Shown one piece after another: positions 45,701-55,492 of a stretch of 64,000 nucleotides of DNA. Origin of the DNA: Plumapathes pennacea (Eukaryota > Cnidaria > Anthozoa > Antipatharia > Myriopathidae). The first letter of the stretch is position 1. Every line of letters starts with the position of its first letter. Location of the stretch: contig OZ038462.1 in assembly GCA_964036295.1 (NCBI GenBank), forward strand, positions 26,113,863 to 26,177,862, in the 5' to 3' direction. The notes under the pieces are model-generated. The model was not told where the DNA came from. It did no database searches and saw only the letters and a list, made by a program, of their open reading frames with translations. The position numbers were made by a program, and so were the translations under genes.

Positions 45701-48700
45701 GCTCAACTGGACAATCCCTCCTGAAATGCCCTCTTTTGTTACAGGTCCAACATGTTCGGCCCGCACTCGGCATTGAAGAGTTGGCCCGAGGTTTACTAGT
45801 TCGTTTCCCTCCATCATTTTTGTCCGCCAACTGCTTAAACAGGGAATGTTGGCCCGCCACGATTTCCTTAAATAGCTCATGCAATCCTCCCTGCTCTTCT
45901 CCACTGGTCACACTCGTTGCCTGTGCCACCTTTGTGTGATCGTCCCAGCCGTTCAAATCTGAGACCAGCTCAAATTGTACCCGGTAATCTTCCCACGGCA
46001 TCTTTCCATCGAAGGCTGTTGGCCGTACTAATGGCTTTCGATGATTAATGGACTCACGCCCACGGTATTCTTTTTGTGTCCTGGAATATACTGGACTACG
46101 CTCACGAGACCCACGATCACGATATTCTTCCGGTTCCCTGGTATAAACTGGACTGCGCTCCCGGTATTCTTCCGATTCCCTCTGATTAACTGGACTACGT
46201 TCGCGGTATTCGTCCGGCTCCCCGCGATAAACTTGCCCACGTCTGCGATATGCTTCCGGTTCTCTTGGATATATGGCTTCCGGTTCTCGCGCGGAATCGC
46301 GCCCAGTCCTCGCGCGGCTCTCAGACATTTGAAAGGTCCGCCATATTTGTTGTATTTGTTGATCCATTCGACGACCCATGTCGTCCATTCGACGAACCAG
46401 CCCTTGTAATACGGACGAAATGGCATCGTTAGGAGGTGCTGTAACGGGGGTTTCCGACGAATCTCTTGACTGCGATAGCGACGGGCTTGGAGGTTCGCCG
46501 TCCCGATATTCCGGGTCCATATCAAACTCGGAGTCAACCCGATCATTTGCCATATCCACTGGCAGAAGAAAGTCCCGACGACTACAATCGTTTCTGATGA
46601 ACGGCGATTCAGTTCCAACGATTCGACTACTTCAACCGTTTCTGGTCCAACGGCTACTCGACGACTTCTCCCGCGAAGGTCGCAAAACGACAAATTAAAC
46701 TTAAAAACTATACTCACGATCCTTGTGCTTGATTGCCCACACCGCTGCCACCAATTGTAACGTACCCAGGGTCCACAAACACAGGAAACAGAGCTTCAAC
46801 AACGTCCAACTGTATTAACCTCTCAACAGTACGTCGACTCATACAAAATGACTCATACGAAACTCCCGTACAAACTCCCGTACAAAAACTCGTACAAAAA
46901 CCCGTACCACAACGGCTTGTGATCCCTTTTATACTAGACACACGCTAACCGATTCGCTATCAGTCGCCACTTTAACGGACTTTACTACATACGCTAACAC
47001 TTAACGGACAACAAACGGACTAAACTTACACACGTGAACACCTAATGCTCGCGCATTACATTCGATTAACGAACTCAACTCAATACTTGCTAGCACCTAA
47101 TGCTCGCGCATTACAGTATTATTATTATAAAACTTAAATTTTCTCCTTCAATCATAAAGTGTTAAGGAGAACTTGGTTTTTGGATTCCCACAGGAATATC
47201 CTGAAATTTATTACTGTATTATTATTGCTGTGCACTTTCACCTTGTTGAAGTCTGCCTCCCTGTCAACCATCTGCAGCATGTTTGTCGCTGTACTTTTGT
47301 CTGGGAGAAAAAAAAAGGTTGCTTCATCAGCACTGCACGTGCACTACACATTTTGCTATTAAACTGAAAAGGATAACAGCCATCTTCCAACTGAGCTCCA
47401 TGAAAACTATGGTACAACAGAGATGCCAAATCCTATAAATTTTCTGGTGGGAGATTTTGGCTGGGGTCTGGGGCCCACTCGGTCAAATGGCTTGGCCCTG
47501 TGGTGGGGCCGATGGGGTGGGGTTGACAAATGAACTAAGTCTGCTTCAGAGCCAAGGAACTTTGGCCAACATGGTGAGCCAATATGCCTTTTAGCACTTC
47601 CTACAAGACATTTTGTTGTATTCAACTTTTATTTAAAGGAAAAAAAATTCCCCCAAAAAATTACGTTCTTGATCATTGAAAACAGGAGATTTCAGACGAC
47701 GGGTGAGTGAGGAGAGATGAGGTGCTCATAGGGGAGAATTGGTTTATCTGCTACAAACCTGTTCCTCACACTGACGTGGCACTGACTGCAGGGTATGTAA
47801 GGATCAAAAGGAAAGAAGAAGTAACATTCTGTTCAGTACCTTTCAATGATGCATTCTTCATCCAGGCCTGAGTTGCAGGGACAGAATTTGGATGCATGAT
47901 GGCTTTTAGTGTCTGAAAAAGTGAAACAAGAATCATGCATGGTTTTTTAATTATACTGCCTAGTGAAAGCTTTCGACTCATGAATTAATATACATGAGGA
48001 TATTACACAGCGGCACAGAGATATGAATTTTATTTTTGAGTGGTTAAAAACAATATTTTACGAACGAGCACTTTGCGAGTGAGTAAAATATTGTTTTTAC
48101 CACGAGAAAATAAAATCGATATCTTCAAGCCGCCATGTAATTTTCTTTTTATTTTATAAGACACGAGTGTTTTACGAGAAATTGCACAAACAACCGTGCA
48201 AAAGCGGGAAATGATGCCAACAATATGGAAAATACGCCACTCGGGTCCCGGATGTAGTTTCGTATGGATTTTATGCACGGTATATTTTCCAGTAAAACAC
48301 TCGTGTCCCCAATACAAGATGCCAGCTGATACTACCTCGTCTGCACCCCTCTTTTGCAAATCTTTCATTTCCCACAAAGTGTAGTACATTGTGCGCTGGG
48401 TATCAATGGGCTCTTTTTCAGGTCTGTAACCAACTGCAAACAAAATTAAAGTAATCCATATTCACTTGGCAATATTGTTTTCAACTGAGGAATCTGGTCA
48501 TCAGGTCGAGGCCACTATAAATTTGTGTGGACAAATGTTAGGGGAGGTAAAAAAAAAGGAAAAAAACAAACAGGCAAAGCCCTCCTTTTCTCTTTTCCCT
48601 TCCCAAAAGTCTTATTGCCCAGATTTCCTTTCCCCTCCTCTCCTCTCTCTCCTAGAGGAGTTGGCCTGATGATACTCAGGTTATGGTATAAAAGTCTCAA

Positions 48701-49692
48701 AATATCTGACAGGGGTTACATCAGGCTGTTCTATACACATACATGTACCTCGTAGACATGTGTCAAAGTATTCCTGACCAAAGGGTAATATTAGGGTTAA
48801 TTGAACTTGTCTCAGTGGTGGCCGGTCTAATAAAGATCCTGTGCAGGCTGAGTTAATAAATTAAAAATATGAACTTTTGAATAATTATTGAACTTATGAT
48901 ACCTCTGTATGAATTAACATCCTGTCCAGGCTTAGCCTTGGGTTTAGGAAATCCTGAAGCTTCTCTGAGACGCAAATGTAAAAATGCCCTAAAAATTTTC
49001 AAGAAAAGGTTGAAAAATATTATTTAATTAAGAAAAATAACTTTACGTAGCACAGGTGTGGGATAGCTGCAGTTAGCAACAGCTAGACAAGCAATATTAA
49101 ACTTTCCCTGACCTCAGACAAATCCAGCCACCTTCAATCTCCTGTGCTATAGAAACGCGGTCTGGCTACCTGTACACCCCCCCCCCCCCCCCCCCCCCTC
49201 CCCCCTCAACTCAGGCCTCTCCCTCACCCCACCGATCCAGTTCTCAGCCTTATACAGATCGGGACAAGCGAAGAAAAAGAAAGTTATCGATCTTGAACTG
49301 CAATTCAGATTCACTTGCCACAAGAGTCTACTATATGTAAATATAACTAGTAAAACAATAGTAAATGTTTATATAAGGTCTTACTTGGTCGGATGAGGGT
49401 TGTTCCTTCTCGTTGGCGAAGTGGGTCTCGTCTGCGTTTCCTCCTCTAACGGCCTGTAGTTGTGGTTTGTAGAGTACGTGGAGATAAAATGATTCTTGGG
49501 GACAGATGGCAGGGGGTTTCCTGGGTTCTCCCAATCCTGCTTCCACGACTGACGAGAAAGACTTCGAATTCTTTCGAACTCGTCCTTCGAGATACCGCCC
49601 TTCCTTTTCTCGTGAGCGAGAAATATGTCTGCCGACCTGGAGCGACCCTTGATGCTGTGTGGGAACCCTGTGTTTGTCAGCTTATGGGTCAT
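42773..49692 (-). CDS. Twin-repeat protein, probable ciliary/sperm protein, seven exons
   Basis: Exons: 49692-49385, 48988-48903, 48433-48336, 47912-47840, 47300-47242, 43340-43268, 43005-42773; 309 residues. Two copies of an about 45-residue repeat are each split over an exon pair: TLKAIMHPNSVPATQAWMK + DKSTATNMLQMVDREA, then TVQSTFKPDIVPAVNRWLKK + EQDAVVRLMKTLESDP. Each pair has a phase 0-1 then phase 1 exon. The C-terminus has YRTDFTMHQEWLTT. The gene at 52.0-54.3 kb has the same repeats, phases and C-terminal motif, so the two are paralogues in divergent orientation. The family is not recognised. Short Pro/Tyr-rich motifs (STYSTNHNYRP) resemble microtubule inner proteins; that role is inference. 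Intron 5 holds an LTR element in the same orientation. Confidence 0.65.
43487..43846 (-). repeat. 3' LTR
   Basis: 360 bp, same sequence as 46756-47115. Contains three or four near repeats of cccgtacaaa and two of cacctaatgctcgcgcatta. Confidence 0.92.
44064..46559 (-). CDS. Fused gag-protease-integrase remnant ORF of the LTR element
   Basis: 831 residues without a stop. Order: Arg/Glu/Tyr-rich N-terminal repeats (about 90-170), the start of a Gypsy gag (WEDYRVQFELVSDLNGW), then abruptly a CCHC zinc knuckle (about 268-282), Gln/Asn/Gly repeats, a retropepsin with DTGA (about 390) and LGMDFLKRHG, then directly the integrase H2C2 zinc domain (about 620-660) and a C-terminal chromo-like domain (WEGPYTIVKKI). 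The gag capsid core, reverse transcriptase, RNase H and integrase core are missing, each by an apparently in-frame deletion. It cannot be autonomous; mobilisation would need a partner element. Confidence 0.85.
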   Translation of the reverse strand: MDMANDRVDSEFDMDPEYRDGEPPSPSLSQSRDSSETPVTAPPNDAISSVLQGLVRRMDDMGRRMDQQIQQIWRTFQMSESRARTGRDSAREPEAIYPREPEAYRRRGQVYRGEPDEYRERSPVNQRESEEYRERSPVYTREPEEYRDRGSRERSPVYSRTQKEYRGRESINHRKPLVRPTAFDGKMPWEDYRVQFELVSDLNGWDDHTKVAQATSVTSGEEQGGLHELFKEIVAGQHSLFKQLADKNDGGKRTSKPRANSSMPSAGRTCWTCNKRGHFRRDCPVERERNVDRHTDMFHDTASRNGETRNRQGNGEPQNWQGNGETRNRQGNGEPQNWQGNGERPSLGVETRSEYQQQITSEVKIGAVNTEGQSVMFVAGNIEGTSVRFLLDTGANVTIINPTVYYEIPESRRPSLEEVKTRMVLADGSSVPFLGRSIFKLTIDGRSLEQEIWVASIDLEGILGMDFLKRHGCGIVPRDGQLELIFPVRKEKEVIEAHSDEVVPPRCCKVAQMAHGTNETPSCMERWVQQWSTEELHRAQADDPMIAPILKWLQEGNGRPAWAEIAPLSLSIKAYWAQWENLCLRDGVVYRRWESEDGDRVTFKLVLPGNMRREVMVHLHDSQTAGHLGVKKTIARVKERFYWCGSSRDVREWCQKCDLCASRRGPWRTPRAPMQSYSVGAPFERAREHLRLETQRHKRLYDHKLNVSKFKQGDPVWFFNPRRRKGYSPKLQRPWEGPYTIVKKINDVVYRIRRSPSSKCKVVHHDKLQPYKGQSHDDDDDESWRSQQGHDDDGNRRNRRGRDCDESRCLGEGPRRSTRGRRRPVHFEQFC
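46756..47115 (-). repeat. 5' LTR
   Basis: 360 bp. Since LTRs are identical at integration, the lack of visible differences from the 3' copy marks recent insertion. Confidence 0.92.
48000..48142. mobile_element. Hairpin MITE in intron 3 of the twin-repeat gene
   Basis: ttaaaaacaatattttac pairs with gtaaaatattgtttttacc, and the flanks tattacacagcggc / gccgccatgtaat also pair. Just downstream, gacacgagtgttttac (48162-48177) and its inverse gtaaaacactcgtgtc (48292-48307) form a second inverted pair. Confidence 0.55.
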
Positions 49693-52011
49693 TTTTGAAG
49701 CGAAGTATATTTTCTTCTCAAAAAGCCGAAGTGGAATATCGGGAACAAATCGGTCGTTGGATCGGATTGTGGTTTCTTGAGGGGCTATCTGTCAACTGTC
49801 ATTGCATATTTCCCGCACCACTGTCGGGGACTTGAGAAACTGAACCACAACAGAAATTGGACTTTCAGCTGCAAGAAGTCGGCGAGTCACGCTGTCTGAA
49901 CTGACAACAATCCATCGCTTGGTAACTTTGCATAATTATATGCATAGTTTGAAGAGCCAATTATAGGACAAATACTAATGAATCCCAAATTATCACCTCT
50001 GCCACAGCGGGCCGTGCTGTTGTATAAGATAACACGGGAAAATGAATAAGCGTGCGACGTTTGAATAAAAGCCACTGTTTCCTGAAAATAGCTGTGCGGT
50101 GTGAACCTTTAACTCCCAGGTTCACAGGTCCATGCTGTAGATTCTCCCAGCCATCAAGAGAAAAATGTAGGAGGGATGTAGTAAGAATTGATAGTTCAAT
50201 CAGCCGAGCAAGCTATAAAAAAGCCAGTTTCGATCACTCTTGGTAAGGTTAATATTGGGCCGTATATTCTGCAGCCCACAAACCGCAATTTGCCATGATT
50301 TTGCCAAGGTTTCGACGCCAGGATGAAACAGCAAGTCAAATACTGTGAAGTCAGTTCACGTAACTTTTCGGTTTGAAAGCCGTTAAAAACGCGGCACCGT
50401 GTTAATTCTGATTCTTTGAATTGTTCGACTCATTCAAAGAAGTTCTTTCTTGGTTGTATCCACCTTTCCGTTTTTTTTTTTTTTTTTTTTTTTTGTTTTG
50501 TTTTGTTTTGTTTTTTTGTTTTTTTGTTTTTTTTTGTTTTTTTTTTTTGTTTTTGTTTTTTTGTTTTTTTCTTGCAAGCAACATCAGCATGCATTCGGCT
50601 GCAGGAGTAGTGCACGGGACTGTCAAATCCAAATCACTTTTTTAGAGGTAAAGTTGGGTGGTTGCAATTATAGTGTTGTGCGCGGGCGCTCTGAATGTCG
50701 GAAACAAACGTTATATACTTATACACTGGTTTGCAACACTTGGCACGTGCCATGTTGCCCCCCTGTTTCCTGACCTTAAGACCACAACACAGAAAGAGAC
50801 TCCCGCTTTTTACAAATAAAAACTTCTCCAACACATCACATTTTTCTACTACTTGTACCCCACTCTCACTTGCCTGCCAATAATAACGCCACATCGGGAG
50901 ACAGCTTCGAACCAAAATTCCCGTCCTTTATTTGGCTTCCCGATGCGAGATTGATCGTATGCCAAAACAAAAAGCTTCCATTATAACGTATGGGCGTTAA
51001 TTTTCGTTAGACCACCTTGGAGACTTCGCACTTCGTTAACGATGAACATGTTCAATGCGCCTCTCGATTGCAGGTTTCATGCACATCAATGGTTATTATT
51101 GTTATAGTTTCGCTCAGAATATCTGCCAGTTAGCGGCTAGCTATCCAACCGCGCCAATGAACCACAGTAAATTCATCTCTGTGTGGGTTTGGGCTCGGCT
51201 TAATTATAGTAAGACACCTGTTCAAAGTGCTGCGATGTACCACGTACTATTAATGATTAAGTTTCACATTACCGCCACCAGTCGGGAGAACTTCGCTGTC
51301 AGTAAGCCTCGAGTCAAACGGCATCATTTCAGGACCAGAAGGAAACTGTACTAAAAACGTCAAGAATTTTGTAACCGCTTGTCTACCTGCCGTGTAAGTA
51401 TTTGGGAGATCCCTCACTAATTGTTTTATCCTTGTGACTTTAAATCAACTCAAACACTTGTAACAGCCATTAGTCAACTTGTACAGACTATCAATTGCCT
51501 GATACATATCTAAGTTCGGGTGCCGCGCAAGTTTACGACGACACCATGATGCTAGTTAAACATGGGTAGTTTTAGAGTATCGGTGTCATCATAGAAACAA
51601 GATGCTCTGGCATAGGGCTCGACTTCACCGGTTCCCTAGCAACGGACCTTCCTCAAAAGTCATGCAAAAAGCAGTTTGTTTGTGAGCCAGGATGCTCCGA
51701 GCGAAAAGGCAAGACTCAACTCAATTCGCCATGGTATCAGACGGCATAAAAAAGATTCATGAAACTAACTTTGGTGCGAAAAAGCGTCCTTATAATTCAG
51801 TAAAACCGTATCCTCCAACAACAACGAAAAAGACCAATTCGAAAAAAAAAAAGGTATTTGGCTCGTAACATAGAACAAATAACCTGCTTCCCACAGACAT
51901 TTTAGCAATTCTTCGCAAAAATTGATCGCTTGTTTTTGCCTCGTTAATTCAGCTTGTTCGAGTGATAAGTGCTGTATAACTGTGTTCACAGTTTCCGATT
52001 TAAGATCAACC
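49693..52011. other. Spacer between the two divergent twin-repeat paralogues
   Basis: Contains a C run (49169-49198 is just inside the neighbouring gene), a T-rich tract of TTTTG units at about 50471-50572, and an imperfect RFX-like palindrome GTTCCCTAGCAAC at 51631-51643, about 370 bases before the plus-strand paralogue. The minus-strand exon at 51837-52013 is listed separately. Confidence 0.45.
50471..50572. repeat. T-rich low-complexity tract
   Basis: About 20 T followed by alternating runs of 4-8 T and single G. It explains the apparent Phe/Lys-rich frames here, which are not genes. Confidence 0.85.
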
Positions 52012-52013
52012 AT
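51879..52013 (-). CDS. Possible first coding exon divergent from the twin-repeat paralogue
   Basis: MVDLKSETVNTVIQHLSLEQ continues as an amphipathic helix through KQAINFCEELLKCLWEAG, then a possible donor GTTATT. Its start codon shares the palindrome CATG (52011-52014) with the start codon of the plus-strand gene. I found no second exon with confidence and do not recognise the sequence. It may be a real antisense or divergent gene or chance. Confidence 0.3.
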
Positions 52014-54300
52014 GAACTACTGCAGTAAACCCTTGAAAAACTACCGAGAAATGTCCAAGGAAGATGAGGTTAGTATCGCTGTTTATAACTTTGACTTGTT
52101 TTTTCTCTGAGCTCAAATTATAGTTGCCAGAACGAAACGACGTACTTTGTATAAATTATGTGTTGCCCAACCTCTTTAGTTTTCAGCCAGCAACTACTAT
52201 TAAACTTTGAAAAATTATGTTTCACATACTTTTTAAATTGTTTGCAAGGTCAGTTATACTTGAGTTTTAAGGACTATAAAATTACTGTGCACTGGTAATG
52301 AGGCCCACTGAAAACATATCACACTCGCGTACATTTTCATTGGAATCAGCGTTGTTTGCTCTAATTATTCTTGTTGTTGCTGCTATATAGTTGTCACTGT
52401 TATTCATGTCGCTGTTGATGTTTTTTTTTTTTTTTTTTTAAATCATACTTTCGTCGCTGCAGGAATACCCTTGCATCCTGTAACAACGATCATGGCGGAT
52501 GTTGTTTAGTGTTGCGGCTAACCGTTGCTATTGACAATACATTGAATTGTTGTTGTTGTTGTTGTTTTAAACTAGCTGCTTCCACGGCTCTTCACGCCCA
52601 GCAAAGTTCCTCTCGTTCAGCGTTGGGTTTCGTCTGGCCCGCAACAGGAAGGTATAACTTTCACTTTGATAGCAGCTTTCTCGTTAGTGCCATCAATCGA
52701 GCACTTTGTTTTTCACACATTTTATACTGATATTTGTTTTTCAGAGAAGCTGACCTTTCTGAGAAACGTTTTGAGAAGACAGGAGGAACGAGAGGCCACA
52801 AGAAAGGTGAAATTTCCAAGAAAGATTACAGTGTTTTGTAATAATAAAATGAATATAAAGCACAAACTAAAGGTCTTCCCGACAGGTTCTTAGGATGAGC
52901 TTTCACCCCGAAGTCGTACCGCAAGTAGAACAGTGGCTGTGCCAAGCACCCGAAGAAGGTGAGTAACGGCACCAAGAATGCGCCAAGTGACCGCACAAAT
53001 TCTCTCGACTCGGCCCTTCTCAGGTCCAGAAAAACTCATTTAGCTAATCCATGACGAACCAAAAATCCTTCGCCAATCTCTTGGTGAATAAAACGACACG
53101 GTCTAGTTGAAAAGGAGTTGTTGAAGAGTTGGTTTCAGCTTTAAATTTCTAGCTAAAGTAAACGTGTGATCAAGAGCCGTCTCAGTATCGCAGCTGGCTC
53201 ACAGCATACGATAAAATATGGTGGACTTTACCAAACTCAGGATCATATCAGCCGTTCTTATAGTGTGATTGTCTGGGTGAAAGTAGCCTTCAGAGTCTGT
53301 TAGTGACTGGCCAGTTTGGATCACCTGAGCGCAGGTAGTCATGTTTAGAGTCAAGCCGTTCAGAATATGACTGAAAACACTGCTCAATGAGCCATACTTC
53401 TGTACATGCACTTTTAAGTACAAAGAAACAAGGAGAGTATGACCCTAAGAAATTCGAAGAAGGTGAGATAAAAAAGTGATCTTTTCCCTTCACGTGCGGT
53501 ATTAGTTCATTTGCATGCATCATACTAAATATACCCGCAAAATCTTCCAGACTTTCGTTTCTACTGCCAACGCTAAACGCAGACAAACCCCAACCTTATT
53601 TATGTGTTGTTCCTCGGTGATGCTTGTCACTACAGAAAAAAGAGCAATAACAAGGATGTTCCGCACGATTGCAAGTGACCCGAACATGGAACGAGCTGCG
53701 CCGACCGCACGGGACGAGGGTGAACAAAAAGCCGCTGTTTTCAAGGACACTGGCGGGAAAGCTACCAACTCTGATGAGCAAGTCACAAACACCCCGTGGT
53801 TAACTTCCCGGATGACGCTAAATGAACCCTTTGTGTACGGCAAGAGTCCCCCGCCAAAAACCTCCAACATAACCATGAATGACCACTTCGTTTACGACAA
53901 GACCCTTCCAAAGACTTCCACCAGAAAGATGAATAGCAACTTACTGCACAGCGGCACCTTTCCGGAGTGTTCACAGACGGCAGTGCCTGATCACGTGTTA
54001 CAACACAACACCCTTCCGAGGCTTGAAAGACCGGCTTCAACGCAGTACCACTCCAAGAAGGTGCACTGGCGTCAAGAAGTTTCAAGGCCAGCAACGGCCG
54101 GCGGACCTTACGTTGTAGGCATGCGCAATGAGTTTGACATATTTCCTGATTGGCGCGCGCCTCATCGTGCAGTAGTTCCCATGACCCAAGTTCCCTACAG
54201 GGTCCGCGCTCTGCACCAGACCCCCAGGACCACCAAACACGCCTGTGGCACATACGGTGGGAGGGACTTCGTTATTCATCCTGAGTGGATCACACACTGA
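52012..54300 (+). CDS. Twin-repeat protein paralogue, five exons
   Basis: Exons 52012-52068, 52576-52651, 52745-52806, 52886-52958, 53636-54300; 310 residues. Repeat 1: LLPRLFTPSKVPLVQRWV + EKLTFLRNVLRRQ. Repeat 2: VLRMSFHPEVVPQVEQWL + EKRAITRMFRTIASDP. Splice phases (0-1 then 1) equal those of the minus-strand paralogue at 42.8-49.7 kb. The long last exon has degenerate units (TPWLTSRMTLNEPFVYGK, ITMNDHFVYDKTLPK) and ends GGRDFVIHPEWITH, matching DFTMHQEW in the paralogue. The N-terminus is shorter than that of the paralogue; extra 5' exons are possible. Unrecognised family; ciliary/sperm role inferred from motif style only. Confidence 0.65.
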
Positions 54301-55492
54301 AGACCCATCGAAGTGGAAGGGTTGGACTTCACGTAGAAGACTTTTCTGTTTATAAACTTGTGAGCTCTTAGTAAATCGGTGCGACACCGCAAGATGTGCA
54401 AAAAAAAAAAAACAAAAAAACAAAAAAAAAAAGGTGTTCAAAAAAAATAAAAAAAACTTTCACCCACTGCCGAGTCTTTTTATTTGACAGCAATTTCCCA
54501 GGGCGGTGCAGTTTTACATGCGGTGCACGTGACATGAAAATTCAACTCAAAACCTTGCTGCCTCTCCACTGGATCCCGTACAACTTTTAAAGATTCAGAT
54601 CCCCATGTTACATTCTACAGGTAATTTTTATATGGCAATATTTGACCAAGATCACGGCCGGTTGTTTGTCTGAAAACGACTACGACTATGATCGATGAAC
54701 GATCGGGTCTACGACCACGAAAGATGGCGATTTATACGACTACGACTGCCCGCAACTATATGAATGATCGGGTGTATTACGACGAGCCATTTTTAAATAC
54801 TTAAAAGTGTCAAAATAATGCACCTTAAAATACAGGTCGAAATTAACAACGAAATACTGTACCTAACTATAAGATATGAAGTCTAGCAGGTTGGGTCCAG
54901 GTTGCCAGATTGTGTTAGTCACTATAGTCCGAGTGAGAATAGTCTTCAGGAAGATTGCTCTTGGTGACTGATATTTCGATCACCTGAGCGTCATCTTCAG
55001 AGTCAAATAAAGAGGTTTCGTCTATATGCATTACACGACGTCTATATACGTGCCTTATACTACACAACACAGGACACGTAAATAAAACTGACTCTTAATG
55101 AACGCCAAATCTACTTGTAGTTGACAGTCGAGTAACTGTACGGTGCAAATAGTTGAGAGGAAATATCGTGCTTGCGTGTTTGATGAGTAGCCTTTTAAGC
55201 ATCGGTTTGGACGGAATTGGGACGCTTGGATTTATAACAGGTGGTAAAAGAAGACGAAGACCACACCAAGTAAACTGGATAAGCCGAGACCAATACTGCC
55301 GGCACCTGAACATGAACACGAGGAAGAAAAATAGAAATTTAACCCACTTGAATTAGTCAAACCCGAATGATGTTATGCCGTCCGATGATTGCATTTTTTT
55401 TTGCACTATTTGGATTGTACGTCATTTATATTTGAATCTTGGAAAAATTTGCAAACTGCCCGGGTAAATAGTTTTACACACTATAACTCACT
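54301..55492. other. Spacer with dispersed repeat fragment
   Basis: A-rich stretch at 54400-54455. From about 54890 to 55015 a repeat with gtgactgatatttcgatcac then ctgagcgtcatcttcagagtc resembles blocks at about 53250-53355 and 24060-24165. No gene seen. Confidence 0.45.

Larger units (their letters stand above)
43487..47115 (-). mobile_element. Young, internally deleted Ty3/Gypsy-type LTR retroelement
   Basis: 360-bp LTRs at 43487-43846 and 46756-47115 appear identical by eye, TG...CA bounded; GTAT flanks both ends (43483-43486, 47116-47119). On the minus strand a primer binding site (TGGTGGCAGCGG type) follows the 5' LTR with a short gap at about 46738-46754 and a purine tract (agggaaggggcaa) precedes the 3' LTR at 43847-43860. 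A single ORF fills the interior. At 3.6 kb it is much shorter than an autonomous element. Confidence 0.92.

Noticed and set aside
46028..46717. 229-codon frame overlapping the LTR element ORF
   Set aside because: Shadow of the repetitive Arg/Glu-rich gag part in another frame.
43268..47912. Exons 47912-47840 and 43340-43268 as mutually exclusive alternative exons
   Set aside because: Both are 73 nt, homologous and of equal phase, so including both alone would break the frame. But a 59-nt phase 1-to-0 exon at 47300-47242 fits between them and matches the exon at 52745-52806 in the paralogue, so both are used.
50402..50773. Phe-rich and Lys-rich frames
   Set aside because: Produced by the T-rich low-complexity tract.
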